Below, in pieces: positions 39,501 to 51,679 of a stretch of DNA of 64,000 bases; position 1 is the stretch's first letter, and every line of letters begins with the position of its first letter. Position numbers and translations under genes: made by a program. The stretch comes from Eumeta japonica (lineage: Eukaryota > Arthropoda > Insecta > Lepidoptera > Psychidae): positions 1-64,000 of the forward strand of contig BGZK01001296.1 of NCBI GenBank assembly GCA_005406025.1, written 5' to 3'. The notes beneath the pieces are model-generated. The model had not been told where the DNA came from. It was given only the letters and a program-made list of their open reading frames with translations, and did not search any database.

Positions 39501-40780
39501 ACCGCGCTTTGTAAAGGAGAGTGATGCCCGTCTACAAGATGTATATGTGTGAATGTAGATGTCGCAGTCTGTTAATTTGTGTCATTTTAGAGCTGAAACG
39601 TCTGTCATCTTCGATGGTTCTGAAATCAATAAATTTATTGATTCTGAGTTGTCGAAGTAGGACAAGGAAGGAAATTCGGAATCGCGACCCATTGCAATAG
39701 TGTCGTAAAAAATAATAAAAAAAACAATTACCCTAACGAGCGGTGAGTTATAGCATAAATTAATAGATTATGGATTTTCTAAGATTTATGTCTCCCATTT
39801 CTACCTATCAAACATTTCAGCCCCAAAATCGCAAAATGATCTCGAAGCAGCCGTTTGACACAACCTAGTATATAATCGAAATCACTCGAAATAGATTTCT
39901 ACTTAGAAGTTTCAAAGGCGTCGTGGCGTAAAAGTACATATGCATTTCGATGTCAAGTATTTGTCGCCTCTTTGCGGAGGTATACTCTCCCGCAATCTTA
40001 TTTCTATGCATACAGTTCAGTACAGATCGGGAGATGTTGACAGTTGTCGTCAATGTCATAATGACGTTAGGTAACTAAGATCCTTTCCGATTTCAAGTCG
40101 CTTAATTCGTTTTCATATAAAAAAATTTTTGGTCATTTGTACATGGTTAAGGATCAACCTTTTGATTCAAATGCGACGCACTGACCGCTGGACTACCAAT
40201 GTTCCTTACACGTATCTATATACACTTGGCTGACGCTTTACATGAAACACAAAAAAAAACAATAGCTTCTTAAGCACAGAATACGTTGGGATTTTTTTTG
40301 GCTGACTATCGTGTCTTTGTCAGTCTGTGTGATACAAAGAAACTTAATCTTGTCATCTATGCCTCTCAATGAAGGAGAATTAGGATATTAAATCTCCGCG
40401 TTGGTATATAATACGCCTTAGGGAACTCAACGACAGATGTGTCCTTGAATTTTTTCTGAATTATCTCCGCCTGAATGTAAGTTGCATTACAATGATTTTC
40501 CTCTTTGCTTTTAAAGTAGGTGAAATTGTATTTGATATTTGACTAAGTGCTATAAACGCTTAGTCTCTTATGTGTTGTCGGCTGATGTTTTGATCAATAG
40601 GCTTTAACTGCCTCTGTGTTTTAATCTCGTATACGAACACATATTTTGCTTAAACTTAAAGAAACCGAAAGCTTTTTAAATTTTATATTTTGTAACTGAA
40701 TTTCATTTTCTGCTTTCGTATCTCTTTTCGGTATTGCATCTAGCTGTTTCAATTACCTCTTACAAACATATGATGTACTA
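39501..40780. other. intergenic stretch without recognised features
   Basis: Mixed composition; short open frames only. Nothing I can support as gene or element. Confidence 0.5.
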
Positions 40781-41170
40781 GTCCACCCGACAGACGTCGC
40801 CCTGTCTTATCGTTTCTCGTGAGCGTCCGCCCATGTAGTTAATGTCCGTAGCTCCGCCAGTATGAACATAGAATGACTTCCATCATCTTTTGTATTTCGA
40901 TCCCGATCAGACTCTCTATTCTGATGCCGATCTCAAACTCAATTTTGACCCCGGTCGCTATATTTTTGGATGAGAAATTTGAAAAAAATAGAGGAAAAAA
41001 TAAAAAAATATAAATACAACTACAACTACGCCACCTATCACATAAAAACTATCCTATCTTCCAAATTAAAAGAAATTACATGCAGTGTATAAAATTGCAT
41101 TAAAATCGGTTGAGTAGTTTCGGAGCTTAGCGCATACAAACATTATGAGAGGGGATTTTTATGTAAACAA
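40780..41170 (+). repeat. hexamer-array element, copy 5 (with head and tail)
   Basis: The most complete copy. A head near 40780 ('ACTAGTCCACCCGACAGACG') leads to a pyrimidine-rich 6-bp array at 40895-40970 (TCGATCCCGATCAGAC-type units). An A-rich linker follows, then a tail 'TTGCATTAAAATCGGTTGAG' with 'AGTTTCGGAGCTTAGCGCAT'. The tail matches that at about 54840. Probably a SINE or short RTE derivative; family name unknown. Confidence 0.68.
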
Positions 41171-41259
41171 GATAATTGTACTGTGATCTATACTTGCAAG
41201 ATATTTTAATGATGAAAAAAAAACAAACCGCAAAATATCGTCTATCCGGCACAATACGC

Positions 41260-41500
41260 TCAATGTGATTTTATCACATTTGACACTATCTCGTTCGACG
41301 TGGACGGGTCGAAATTAATTAGCCAGCGAACTGTATCACGAGGCGCGTATATTTTTTATTGCGCCGGTTTAAATTGAAAATTTTATTGGGGTGCGGCCGG
41401 CGGCGGAGGGACGCCCGCTCCTATCGCCGAAGACGTTTTCAATAAATTGAAACGCTTTTAATTGTTTTGATGGGACCGTTCATGTCGACGTTTTAATGTC
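41260..41500. promoter_or_regulatory. GC-rich island, candidate enhancer
   Basis: 'GGTGCGGCCGGCGGCGGAGG' and flanks stand out from AT-rich surroundings. A TGTGATTTTATCACA near-palindrome begins near 41266. Non-coding; function inferred only from composition. Confidence 0.28.
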
Positions 41501-43400
41501 TAATAATAAATTTATACGGTAACTGCGTTTAGATCCTTTTAGATAAATTCCTTATGCGCATCCATTTATCTGTAGCTTTTGCTGCCCAAACGAGCAGCAG
41601 AAGTTGTATATAATAAATATAAAGAAATAAAAACTTATTTCTGTATGTTTATTGTTTTGAATGTTTTCTACATAGTCGCATTGAAGGTTCTATCAAAGAA
41701 GCTTAGGGTTGGAATTGTCGAGCCAGTGTACCTTACAAATGGGTTGTCTACTGACAGTGAAAATATAATAGTTTTTGTAGTTTGAAAGACAAAAAAATTG
41801 AATCATTAAAAATATTTGCTAAGTGCTGCTTACAAAAACAAAAATATGTGTTTAATGCGATTCTATGAACCCCCAGTTTCACAGGACTTAATGAAAACTC
41901 CTAACCGACAGTTTTTAATTTAAGATTCTCCATTTATTTTTTTAAATCACTTCTCGCAGTACTGGGACTGCAAGGTCGTTTTTTATTAGCTTTATCTGTA
42001 GTCTTTATATAGGTTTCTTGAAATATTCTCTAACGTTATTCTTCTAAACAAACATGATGAATTTATAAGTATTAGAGTGGCTACAGATTGATTCCATCCG
42101 GTGCAGGCGTCGCTGGTATCAGCTCGACAAGTCATTATCCAATTTAGAACGCGTGTACAAGCAACCGGATCCTCTCATAAATATGTAGAGGAAACGCTTT
42201 AGTTAGATGTTTTGCGTCATTTCTATTTATTCTTGCTCAAAAACACTGATCACAATAAATGTGTTCGTTTCATGCGAAGCTCTTTCCAAAACTAAACCAC
42301 AATGTATATATCTCAAGAGGTAAGCAATTATAAATATGAAATCTTTAGAGCGGGAATTAGAAAGATCAATAAACGATTGCTCAGTTGATCCACTTCTGAT
42401 TCGGTTCTGTTCTCATATCTCTCTCAAAGAAAAAAAATACGTGAACATTTATATCTTATCAGATTGAAAGTTTCGCAATGACACTCTTTATACCGTAAAA
42501 TTTCTTTTGAAAAATTATAAAATATTTTACATTTATTCATATTTTTCAAAAACAATACATTATGTTTATTTTTTTCTACAGTTTCGGTGGTGAAGTGACC
42601 TCGGCCATCGTTCGTGGATCTGATTACCTTTTAGATTATTTTACAAAGGCAAAATCGTTCTCTTTGCTTTTTAAAATTCGCAGATGACCTTATTTGTGCT
42701 GCAATTAACGATAAATTCTCAACTGAAGTTTATGATCGAATAAGTAAATTCAGATAACTATAAGGTAGGCTCGTAAATGCTGCCCACTATGACCATGACA
42801 ATGGTAAATGCCTTGCGAAGACCGATAAAAGTCAATAGACAGTCACTGCAATCTACTGGAATATAATAGAAAATTAAAACGTATTTAAGAAAAAGGCATA
42901 ATCACATCGTAAGCCAACTTTCATAAACTAAATGGTTACATACATTACATTTTTGTATTTTTTTATCACAGACTTTAATATTGCCGAACATATATACACA
43001 TTTTTAAATGTTTACGTTTTGCTATTTATTACCATTTAATATGTATATACATTGGGTTTGCTTATTTTAGGCAATTCATTTGTTTGTTTGAAAATTTATG
43101 TAATTTTCATTACCCCCATCGTTACAATTTTTAATTCTAACTCTCATAACTCTAACTCATATTTTATTACCATATACATTTACCCACTTTTCATCTTTTA
43201 TTTTTTAACTACTAATTTCTTCCTAATATCTACCGTTCTATACTGTTGCATTTTCATCATTAATGTCCTAACGCTTGATCCACTTGTCCGCATCTGTCTT
43301 CGCAATACGCGGAATCGACCATAATTTCCAGAAAGTTCCGCTCACAGTTCAAACGTACATATCAGCTTCAGCTGGTGTACACTCCCGAAGAAAGACATGG
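41501..43400. other. intergenic stretch, AT-rich
   Basis: No supported gene. A short 'FADDL' reading near 42677 is the only coding-like hint and is not sustained. Confidence 0.5.
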
Positions 43401-43410
43401 CATTCTCAGA

Positions 43411-43464
43411 GTGCAATTCTCTCATTGCTCTCTATCGATATTGTGAGCAATGAGAGAATTGCAC
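43411..43464. repeat. inverted repeat, 20-bp perfect arms
   Basis: Arms 43411-43430 (GTGCAATTCTCTCATTGCTC) and 43445-43464 are exact reverse complements with a 14-nt spacer. Confidence 0.9.
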
Positions 43465-43977
43465 GAATGAGATAACCCTGCAAGGCCGATGCCTTTCCAT
43501 TTCCATTTAAGTAGAGACCGTTATGATCTCTTGGGTTCCATGGCCAACTACGTAAACATCAGTATGTCCATATTCTAAGTTTACTCTAAGTTTTAAAACA
43601 CAGAAAAAACTTAATTATTTCTAAACTCGAGAGCTACAATGCCAACGCAGTGGATTGTTACTATGTTTGATATTATTATTATGATTTTGTCCTTCAATTG
43701 TCCATCTTGACGTCTTGGATTCTATTAGGGTCACAGGCGCAGTACGGCGAGTCTTTTGACTTGTAAGTATGAAGGCAGTGCATGAACTCGTCACATTGTA
43801 GGTACCATTTGAAACATAATTGTAACTTATTTAGCTTAAGTAGTATCATGAGGAGTGAGTGAATTCACGGATGGATCTACAACAGAGCGAGATCGATAAT
43901 GCCCTTAGTAAAAAAAATTAATACATATCTCTAAATACACAGAAGAGTTTACTCGAAAAGAAAATAGTATAATTATT

Positions 43978-44880
43978 TTTAACCGACTTAGGAAAGAAGT
44001 AGGAGTTTCTCAATTCGTATTTTTTTCTGTTTGTTACTTCAGAACTCTGTCATTTATTAACCGATTTTAAAAATACTTTTTTATTTAAAAGGATTTAATT
44101 CCTGATTGATTCCTCTTTTTTTTCAAAATCTATTTTTCATGATGAGATCCATTGAGAATTGAGGGGCATCCTCATATATTATAATCATGCACTTGGCAAT
44201 TTGGTTTTCAGCTATAATTGGAAATGATGAAGAAGACCATAGATAGCTAGTGGAACTCCTCATGATAAGTATTTAACAGATGGCGACAAGACATCTTAAT
44301 TAAAATAGTTATAAAAGAACAAATTTAGATAACTGATTCTAATGAAAATGCTATTATGGAGTTAATCTGACGATGAAGATAGAAAGTAAGGACTGGAACT
44401 CCGTAATAAAACAGTGTATCATACCCGTGTTAGGGCTTATTGGAATTGTCATGAGATGCACGCCGTTTATAAATAAATTTTAACCAACATCAAAAAAAAA
44501 GGAGAAGGTTCTACATTCTTATGTATGTTTCAATTTAATGTATATTCAACAATAATTTCGTAAATTGAGAACCGATTTTGAATTCATTTTTGTTTTCTTT
44601 TGTGTTTGAAAGTCTATACTCCCGAGGTGCTACCATAGTCACCAAGTCAGGATCTGATGATGGAATCTCAGGGAAATCGAGGGATACCTGCAAATAATAT
44701 TGGTACGTGTAGTGTGTTGGAGGCCTTTTTTTTTTAGTTATTCAACAGTTATCATCTCCTGCTGTTGAGCGGTTGATCTAAACCACAAGATTCCTCAACA
44801 GTTAAAAGTTAGGAGATAATATTGCGATTTGACGTCAGAAATGACCCTTCAAAGGCTATTAGTGAAACTTAGTACCTACA
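43978..44880 (-). repeat. dispersed LINE-like repeat, copy C (composite, inverted relative to A and B)
   Basis: Opens with 'AACCGACTTAGGAAAGAAGT' and 'GGAGTTTCTCAATTCGTATT', a decayed form of a very common lepidopteran repeat. Then 'GGAGAAGGTTCTACATTC' near 44500, 'AAGTCAGGATCTGATGATGG' at about 44645, and 'AACAGTTAAAAGTTAGGAGA' at about 44800. The last two are reverse complements of blocks in copies A and B. Two overlapping fragments of one family are likely. Confidence 0.65.
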
Positions 44881-46670
44881 CAGAATTAAAATTAATAACT
44901 TATTAATCAAGCTAAACATTATCATTCATTTATGTGACTCCAATGTGAAAATGTTAGCAGAAACACATCGCAACACTTTGGCGACCATAATAGAAATAGG
45001 GTAAATGAATTTAATATGGAAGCGAATATATATGTGAAATTGTAGAAGTTTTGTATTACAAAGAATAAGAATAATTTATATTGTTTGTGTAATAATAATT
45101 TGGTAGTTGTACCTCAATTAAGAACGTAAGGGCCCTGAAATGATTACCAGCAAATAATAAACTTAAGATCGAAACTGCTTTTCCACTTGTCCGTACAAAA
45201 GTAAAGCAGATAACCTGATACTTAATTTTATTAACTGCGGCTAAATCCACATGCAAAAATATTAATTGATATATAATATTGTAATTATTAACCGTTTTTA
45301 ATTTTAACACACAATTGTCAATGACATATTACAGTTCGCACAAATTGGACATACTCGTTTTTAAACTACATTAATTTTGGAATTGTAAATTGTCGTCAAT
45401 TCATTTCACATCGTTAGTCGATTCATGCAAATTATTTGCAAGGGTCACTCGTTGACGTCGATGGTTTTCAAAGGAGCAGACCAAAAAAAAAAAATTCTTT
45501 TGAGAAATTAACGTAACGAGTATTAAATTAATTCTTCCCTTTTAATTCCCTTCCTTATCATCGTCTTGAATTACAATAAATAATGAACATATATTTGAAT
45601 TTATACGAAATAGAAAATAATAAAAGTTGCACAAACAAATAGCGTTACATAATTTCAGCACGAATACACGACCTTCTGACGTCCTTACATAATAAAAGTA
45701 ATTTTATTTTAACGAGCCCTCCAAAAAGCTACGCATAACCCTGAAGTGCGTCCAGGGAGGTCTTTCCGTCACATTATCCTTAAGCGTTACACCTGTAAAG
45801 CTCCGAGTAAGAGGCTCGAGGCTTACATTACAAGTCGTTTGTCGGATGCAATGTGAGCATCATTTTTGCAACTAACGATAAACGAGCGATATAAGAGTTT
45901 TATTTGAAAATTAACGTCTTGAAATTATCTCAATATTTATACATTCGTCTAGATTTATGTTTTGGTGCTGTGGCGGTATTAAGTTGTAAACTACTTTGAT
46001 CGATAAATTTGCTAATTTATTTTCTCACAATTCCATTTGAGCGAGTAACAGTAAAAAGTGGATAAGTATTTTATTTCCATGTAGCAGCTTTATTTCAAAA
46101 TTAGACGTTATTTTCGTATAAAAGTTAAATTAATTACTCAATTCTTTACATTTTGATTTTTCTCAACTTGTTAAATCATTTTTTTAACGTACACAAGAAC
46201 GGAAAAATTTGACAACGAATTCCTAATTTTTTATGTAAATCACTCAGATAGAATCGCAAATGTGCTCACATTGTTCGGTAGTATAATACGATTTATCGTC
46301 CCGAAAACTTCCTAATTATGATCTCTTTTATTCATGGTTTTGGGGCTCATTTTTCGCAGCGCTTTCCGACGTTTGAATTCGACGAAACTTTTTCATTCAG
46401 TTCAAATATTCAACAAAAGTTTGTATTTTAATCGATTGTTTAATTGTGGATTAAATGGGAGTTCTGATATTCACACCATTTTTTTTTTAATGCCCACAAA
46501 ATTATTTATCTTTTATATTATTAATCTTCTAGATCTTATCAGTTATTAATCTTCTAGAGGTTTAACCCTTATATATATTTATTGTGATACGGTTTTAATT
46601 TCCCCTAGGGCAATGAGAATAACTTGCGATTAAATCTACATTGTAATGAACTCGTGGATATGTAACAGGT
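44881..46670. other. intergenic stretch
   Basis: Mostly AT-rich. 45710-45860 is GC-richer with no coding signal. No gene or named repeat. Confidence 0.5.
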
Positions 46671-47060
46671 TAAATCGAACCGAGCCCCACGAAATTAGAA
46701 AGGCTGAGCCGACCGAATCCAATGAACTGGTTGCGTGATTAAAGTCGACATCACGTCGAATTACTCTAAATTAATACGACGCTAAGCCGGCCGCCGCTGT
46801 GACGTGATATTATTGAGGTTAAATTTATCGGACACGATTTGATACGGCGCGCATTTGACACCCCCGGCTTACTTCGTGACGACTTATCATTTATTATTTA
46901 TTATTAAAGTGCGGCGGCAGCTCGGTGGTCGAGAACGTTACCACGGGCGGATCGGGCGAGGAGTTTTAATTTGAGTCAAGTTGAACCGTCCGCCCTGTGC
47001 TTCGGAGAGCACGCTATCGACCCTTGACGTCGTCTGACGGGATGAGGGGACAACGTTCCC
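46670..47060. promoter_or_regulatory. GC-rich island, candidate enhancer
   Basis: About 390 bp of GC-rich, homeodomain-site-like (TTATTAT, TTTATTA) interspersed sequence with no long frame and no repeat signature. It lies 11.4 kb upstream of the fng start. Regulatory role is inference. Confidence 0.3.
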
Positions 47061-47629
47061 ACTATTTGAAATAAAAACAAAGATAGGGTGAGGATATGAC
47101 TAGGCAATGGGCTGATGAACACCTGACACGTTTATTGTTTGTTTCAAATCGGTCTGGCGACCACATGGTTATTTTTAATTTTTCATAAATCCCGTTGATG
47201 ATTTGTTGAATCGGCATACGGCTTAACAGTGACTTGTTTTGTCGGACAAGTTTAAAAGAATGATTCGTTATCGTCTTTTAGACGAATGAGCAGGAGTCCA
47301 TGTTAAATTAACGACCGGTTTCACCATATAAATTCATTAGTTGCATTAATCGGTCGTCAACTCACAGAAACATGTGAATCGACGATCAATTAACCCCCGG
47401 TTAATAATTGACTGTTTAAAATGTGCATGGTAAAATCGGCGCTGAGGCCTGTTTTCAGCAACATTTGTCGAGTTGAGCTTATGCCACCCCACAGCAGGTA
47501 CAATACCTATTCACCATTTAATATATTAACATTTAATAAAATGTAAATTTTCATTATTTACATATTTATGTTGGAATAAACCGCATTTCAAATTAAGTTT
47601 TAAGTTAGATTGGGATAGGTTATTAAAGA

Positions 47630-47900
47630 CCTGGTGCTCTAGGGATTGGCGCAACCAGGAAAAACAACGAGGGACCTGAATGGGTGTCACGGTAATTTAC
47701 TATTGTACATAAGCGCCCTTCCGAGTGCAACTGAAGCGGAGCAGTGGGTAGGCAATGGATTGCTGTGACTTAGGCTTCCAACGGTGGTCGGTTTGTGGTT
47801 CTCGGCAACCTATGAATGTTTTGGTCGGTAAAGAATTTATCATCACGACGGTCTTTAAGGGCGAACTTTGACCCGCTTGGGCAGGGCATGCAAGTATGAA
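47630..47900 (+). repeat. unclassified GC-richer patch, possibly an old retroelement
   Basis: Sequence such as 'TGGTGCTCTAGGGATTGGCG' and 'GGCAATGGATTGCTGTGACT' is unlike its surroundings and has no long frame. I do not recognise it. Confidence 0.25.
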
Positions 47901-48194
47901 CCTGCTACGGTGAATTTGGGGAGTGCGTTACCCGTTTACAAGCCTGATTTGATTTCATTTTCTGCTTTTATAGGTCTCAGGATGATCACTGAATTGATTC
48001 TCCTCTTTCGAGTGAACTATTGGGGGTTTCTCATAATTAATATCATTTTTCGTAATTGAAATTCAGAAGTTTCTTTTTACCCATACCATATCTTGTTGCG
48101 ATAAGTCTCTAGTTATACCGAAGAATACAACTGTTTTAGTTTTTCTCCTATTGCTGTATGCGTTAATTGAATAAACAAGGCGTTTTCACAATAA

Positions 48195-48830
48195 AACATA
48201 TCGATTGCGATAAATATGATATTCGTGTTTTGTTAAGGCATCATTGGAAACAAATGTATAAAGCAGTAAGGAAAATAAAAATTGAAGGAGAAGATACAGT
48301 TAATGACTGAATAGCATAAGATTGGTTTAATCGTTTTAATATGGAAGATTTGACTCTAGTAGATCATTCGTGTTCTGGTCACTCACCTGTATGGGATCTT
48401 GAGGCTACAAACGAAGAAGCAGAAAACTAAGCTAGTACCATCACTGGACGATTATCTAACTCCCTTGGACCTTGTAAAAACACCATATCTCGCTACATAG
48501 GATCATTGGGTAAGACCAATAAAAATTGTCAAATTGTGCCCTAAGAATTAAATGAGATTCAATAGAAACGTGGAGTGGAAGGGTGCAAACAGTACCTAAT
48601 CCTGTTGAAATATGATAATTTCATTAAGTGCATTGTTATTTGCTACGAAAGATAAATTTTCCTTTATAATCCAGACATAGAAAATCAGTGATTAGGCTAA
48701 GGACAATTACCTGAACTCGTCTTGAAGAGAGGTTGATTGGAGTCGAAACGAAGAAGTAGAAAACTAAGCTAGTATCAGCACTCGACGATTATTTAACCAG
48801 ATTCATGGCGAAATTCTTTCGTGGAAAAAT
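48195..48830 (+). pseudogene. mariner-like transposase relic 3
   Basis: Order of matches: 'YDIRVLLRHHWKQM', 'AVRKIKIEGEDTV', 'DWFNRFNMEDLTLVDHSCSG', a 'TITGRLSNSLGPCKNTISRY' helix-turn-helix segment, and, near 48625-48690, 'KCIVICYER' where mariners carry a TGDEKW-type motif. The catalytic Asp position is lost. Many stops. A 50-bp part of the N-terminal region (48410-48460) occurs again at 48747-48797. Distinct from relics 1 and 2. Terminal repeats not found. Confidence 0.82.
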
Positions 48831-50820
48831 AATCGAGTTCAAAGGAAGTTTTCTGTAAGATTATTTACTAAACAAAATGCACATTAAAAATCGACTGTAT
48901 GAAACATCTTAATATTATAGTCAGGTTAGAAATAAGAATGGTAAAAAACGCATCTGGTTACATATACATTAGTAGGTCATTTAACCCATGACCTCATCGT
49001 AAGTGGGTGGGTGATTTTCGTCTGCAAGAGACCGACATGACTCAGTTAGCCGTTTTCAATAGTCGAATAAAAATTTAAACCAAGTGAACGATATTTTTTA
49101 TATGGTTAAATTTTTTAAGAATATTTTATATATTTTTCGGTACATACTACATACAACAAAAATTTAATCGTTTTTATCAAAATATTCCATTTAAAGAGAT
49201 ATGTGAAATATGGAAAAGGATCATTTCTATTTTAGACCATTTATTGAGATTAGTGAATCACGGTTCGATAGTGAATCCAGGATCCCGTTTCAATTTGAAA
49301 TAATATACAGCAGAGGGCGCTGACCGCGTCTAAAATTGGATTCATATATCTTATAAAACCGTAAATTGGACTGGACAGGCGACATACTATCGCTCTACTG
49401 TGCTTTTTGAAATTGAAAACGTATGAATTAAACGCATTCGTATTTAGTTAATAATAAAATAATCTACAAACATATGTGCTTTTTACGTTAACATTTATTT
49501 TTATTGTTTTCATCTTATTTCAGGTAATATCTGTTAAAAAGACACATAAACTTAACAGACTGAAGTTCACGTAGAAAATAATACATGTTTACAATACAGA
49601 TAATCAATTCAATAAACCATCATACTATTGTCTTATTTGTTTGTTATAATAAGCATATCATTATTCACTATGAACAATTTAGTTAATAGCACGACGACAG
49701 TACCGTATGCAGTAACTTAATGGTGTAACATAAAACCGCGTATCATTGATGTTAAATGATAACAAATCATTAATTTTTGTATCGGAGCGGAAAGTCCGTG
49801 CGTTCGACGTGATGTAATATGTTGTGAAATTATCACATTGTGTGCTGTTTATATTGTCGCACTACGTAATATTATGACGTTATACACATGTTTTTTATAT
49901 TAACGTATATTGTTATGGCGAAATACATTCCGTTATTTCGTAAAAAGCGATTTATTTATGTAAAAATATCATGTGTTTTATATTATAATAAGCGGTAGTT
50001 TACGATGGTGTTTTTTTTTATTTCCTTAAGGATCCTTTAAGGTAAGGTAAGGTTCAGAACTGGCTTTTTCACAATATGTCTTTTTTTCGTACTTATTGTC
50101 CAATAGAAAGGAAGGTAAAGCGTACTTTAATACTTTTCGATTTTCAAATAGAACCATAAACAAATACATGCAGAATACAATATTTATTTATAGAGAAAAT
50201 ACAAATAAACGAAAATCTTGATTTGAATTGCATAAAATGATTTGATCAAAACACGATGCGGACGATCGCAATTTTTGTACACGTTTTTAATAAATATTTC
50301 TTTTTGTTACTTTTTCTATGGCATGGAATTATTTTTCGGTTCGGACGAATGTTAACATCATAATTATGGCGAAATATTTATAAATCAGGTGCACCTATTG
50401 CGCTAAAAGTATCAATCACTCTATCGTCGAGGCATACGATATTTTTAATTACTTTGCTGTTTATTTATTTTAAATTATTTTTCTATAATGCGATATACGT
50501 TAAAGATCTACTTCAATGTGGCGTAATCCCAAACTCCTACGCTGAAGATTTTTAAGTAATGTAACGGCACATAATTCTTGGCAATCGTTGTGTTGATAAA
50601 ACTGGAATTCGTCCGGTTTTTTAGTATTCAAATTGCGGTCTGTATTCGGTTTGTAATCACAAAGGAATTTCATATGACGTGTTTCTAACGATAATTATAT
50701 TAACTAAGCAATTGAGTTTTGCTCAGCGTGTTTCGACTGTTTTATGTTAGGTAATGTCAAACGTTGTTGAAAAATTCCGCTAAATCCAGACACGTGAACA
50801 CTATAATAACTTGACAAAAA
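48831..50820. other. intergenic AT-rich stretch
   Basis: No gene, RNA gene or repeat I can name. Short open frames only. Confidence 0.5.
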
Positions 50821-50821
50821 T

Positions 50822-51416
50822 AAATAAATAAAATAAGCCTTTATTGCTGAGTTTATAATAGTTAATTTTTAAGTGGATCGATACTCTTTACCCCAATTTG
50901 TCCTTCGACATAGGCCTCCTCTAAGGATTTCCACTTATCCCTGTCCCTCGCAATTCTCATCAATGGATGAGAATTGCGAGGAAAGAGAACCGCTGGTCCA
51001 GAATGCTGGACCAGCGGTTCTCTTTAAGTCTTCTTCCTGGCATTTTGGTTGTCTCCCTTTGTTCCTTTTCCCATCTTTGGGGTACCATTCTGAAATGGTT
51101 TTTGTCCATTTCCCATTCCTCTCTCTTAATCTCTCTCATGCCAATAAAAGAGAAAAGAAAAGTATACAACATGTGAATTTTGCCATGTTTAACATATGGA
51201 TGACAAATATGGGCATTAACGGAAAAACTAACAAGGAAAATAAACGTATGCCAAAACGGAATAGAAAGAAATGTAATCGGGGTAAAAAGACGAGCTAGGG
51301 TAAGATTAGAAAATATTAAAAATATAACTAAATTTGAAGATGCGGGCAAAATATCTAAGACATTAAAATGTCAATGGGCAGGACATATGTTAAGGGAGAG
51401 GAATGACAACAATTAA
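50822..51416 (-). mobile_element. 5'-inverted (twin-primed) RTE-type LINE insertion
   Basis: Minus strand at 51135-50870 reads the extreme C-terminus of an RTE-like reverse transcriptase ('GKWTKTISEWYPKDGKRN', 'LKRTAGP', then after a disruption 'IARDRDKW'-type sequence). It ends in a short tail with AATAAA at 50845-50840. The plus strand at about 51138-51416 reads the segment just upstream in the same protein ('PCLTYG', a stop where Cys is usual, 'QIWALTEKL', 'GIERNVIGVKRRARVR', 'TLKCQWAGHMLRERN'). The two parts meet in opposite orientation, and both contain 'LRERN' at the breakpoint. This is the structure left by twin priming. Two back-to-back palindromes interrupt it. Confidence 0.82.
50947..51025. 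repeat. two adjacent perfect fold-backs, AATG spacers
   Basis: Palindrome a: arms 50947-50961 and 50966-50980, spacer AATG. Palindrome b: arms 50982-51001 and 51006-51025, spacer AATG. Only one base separates them. They occupy the point in the LINE relic between the 'TAGP' and 'RIARDR'-type segments. Confidence 0.93.
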
Positions 51417-51608
51417 ATCACTTCAAATATGTACCAGATGGCGCTGTAAAGCATTACGCTTAGATTTTTTTTGTATGAAGTCGCATTTGTTCAGGGAAAA
51501 TACCTATACAGATAAACTCGTAAGGCAAAATCTTATCAAAGCACAAGTCTCCCAGGTACCGACATATAAATTTACATATATGTATATATAGTATGAGTGT
51601 GTGTATGC

Positions 51609-51611
<3 letters not shown>

Positions 51612-51649
<38 letters not shown>
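51612..51649 (+). repeat. (TA)19 microsatellite
   Basis: TA dinucleotides preceded by a short GT-rich run. Confidence 0.95.
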
Positions 51650-51651
<2 letters not shown>

Positions 51652-51679
51652 AGAATCGAGCAAGAAGATAATACAAATT

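Noticed and set aside
42677..42691. A 'FADDL' reading suggesting a reverse transcriptase
   Set aside because: The flanking sequence does not keep any other RT motif in frame, so a five-residue match is not enough.
50873..51349. Long overlapping frames on both strands as host genes
   Set aside because: Their apparent length comes from palindromes and from the two opposed halves of a LINE relic.
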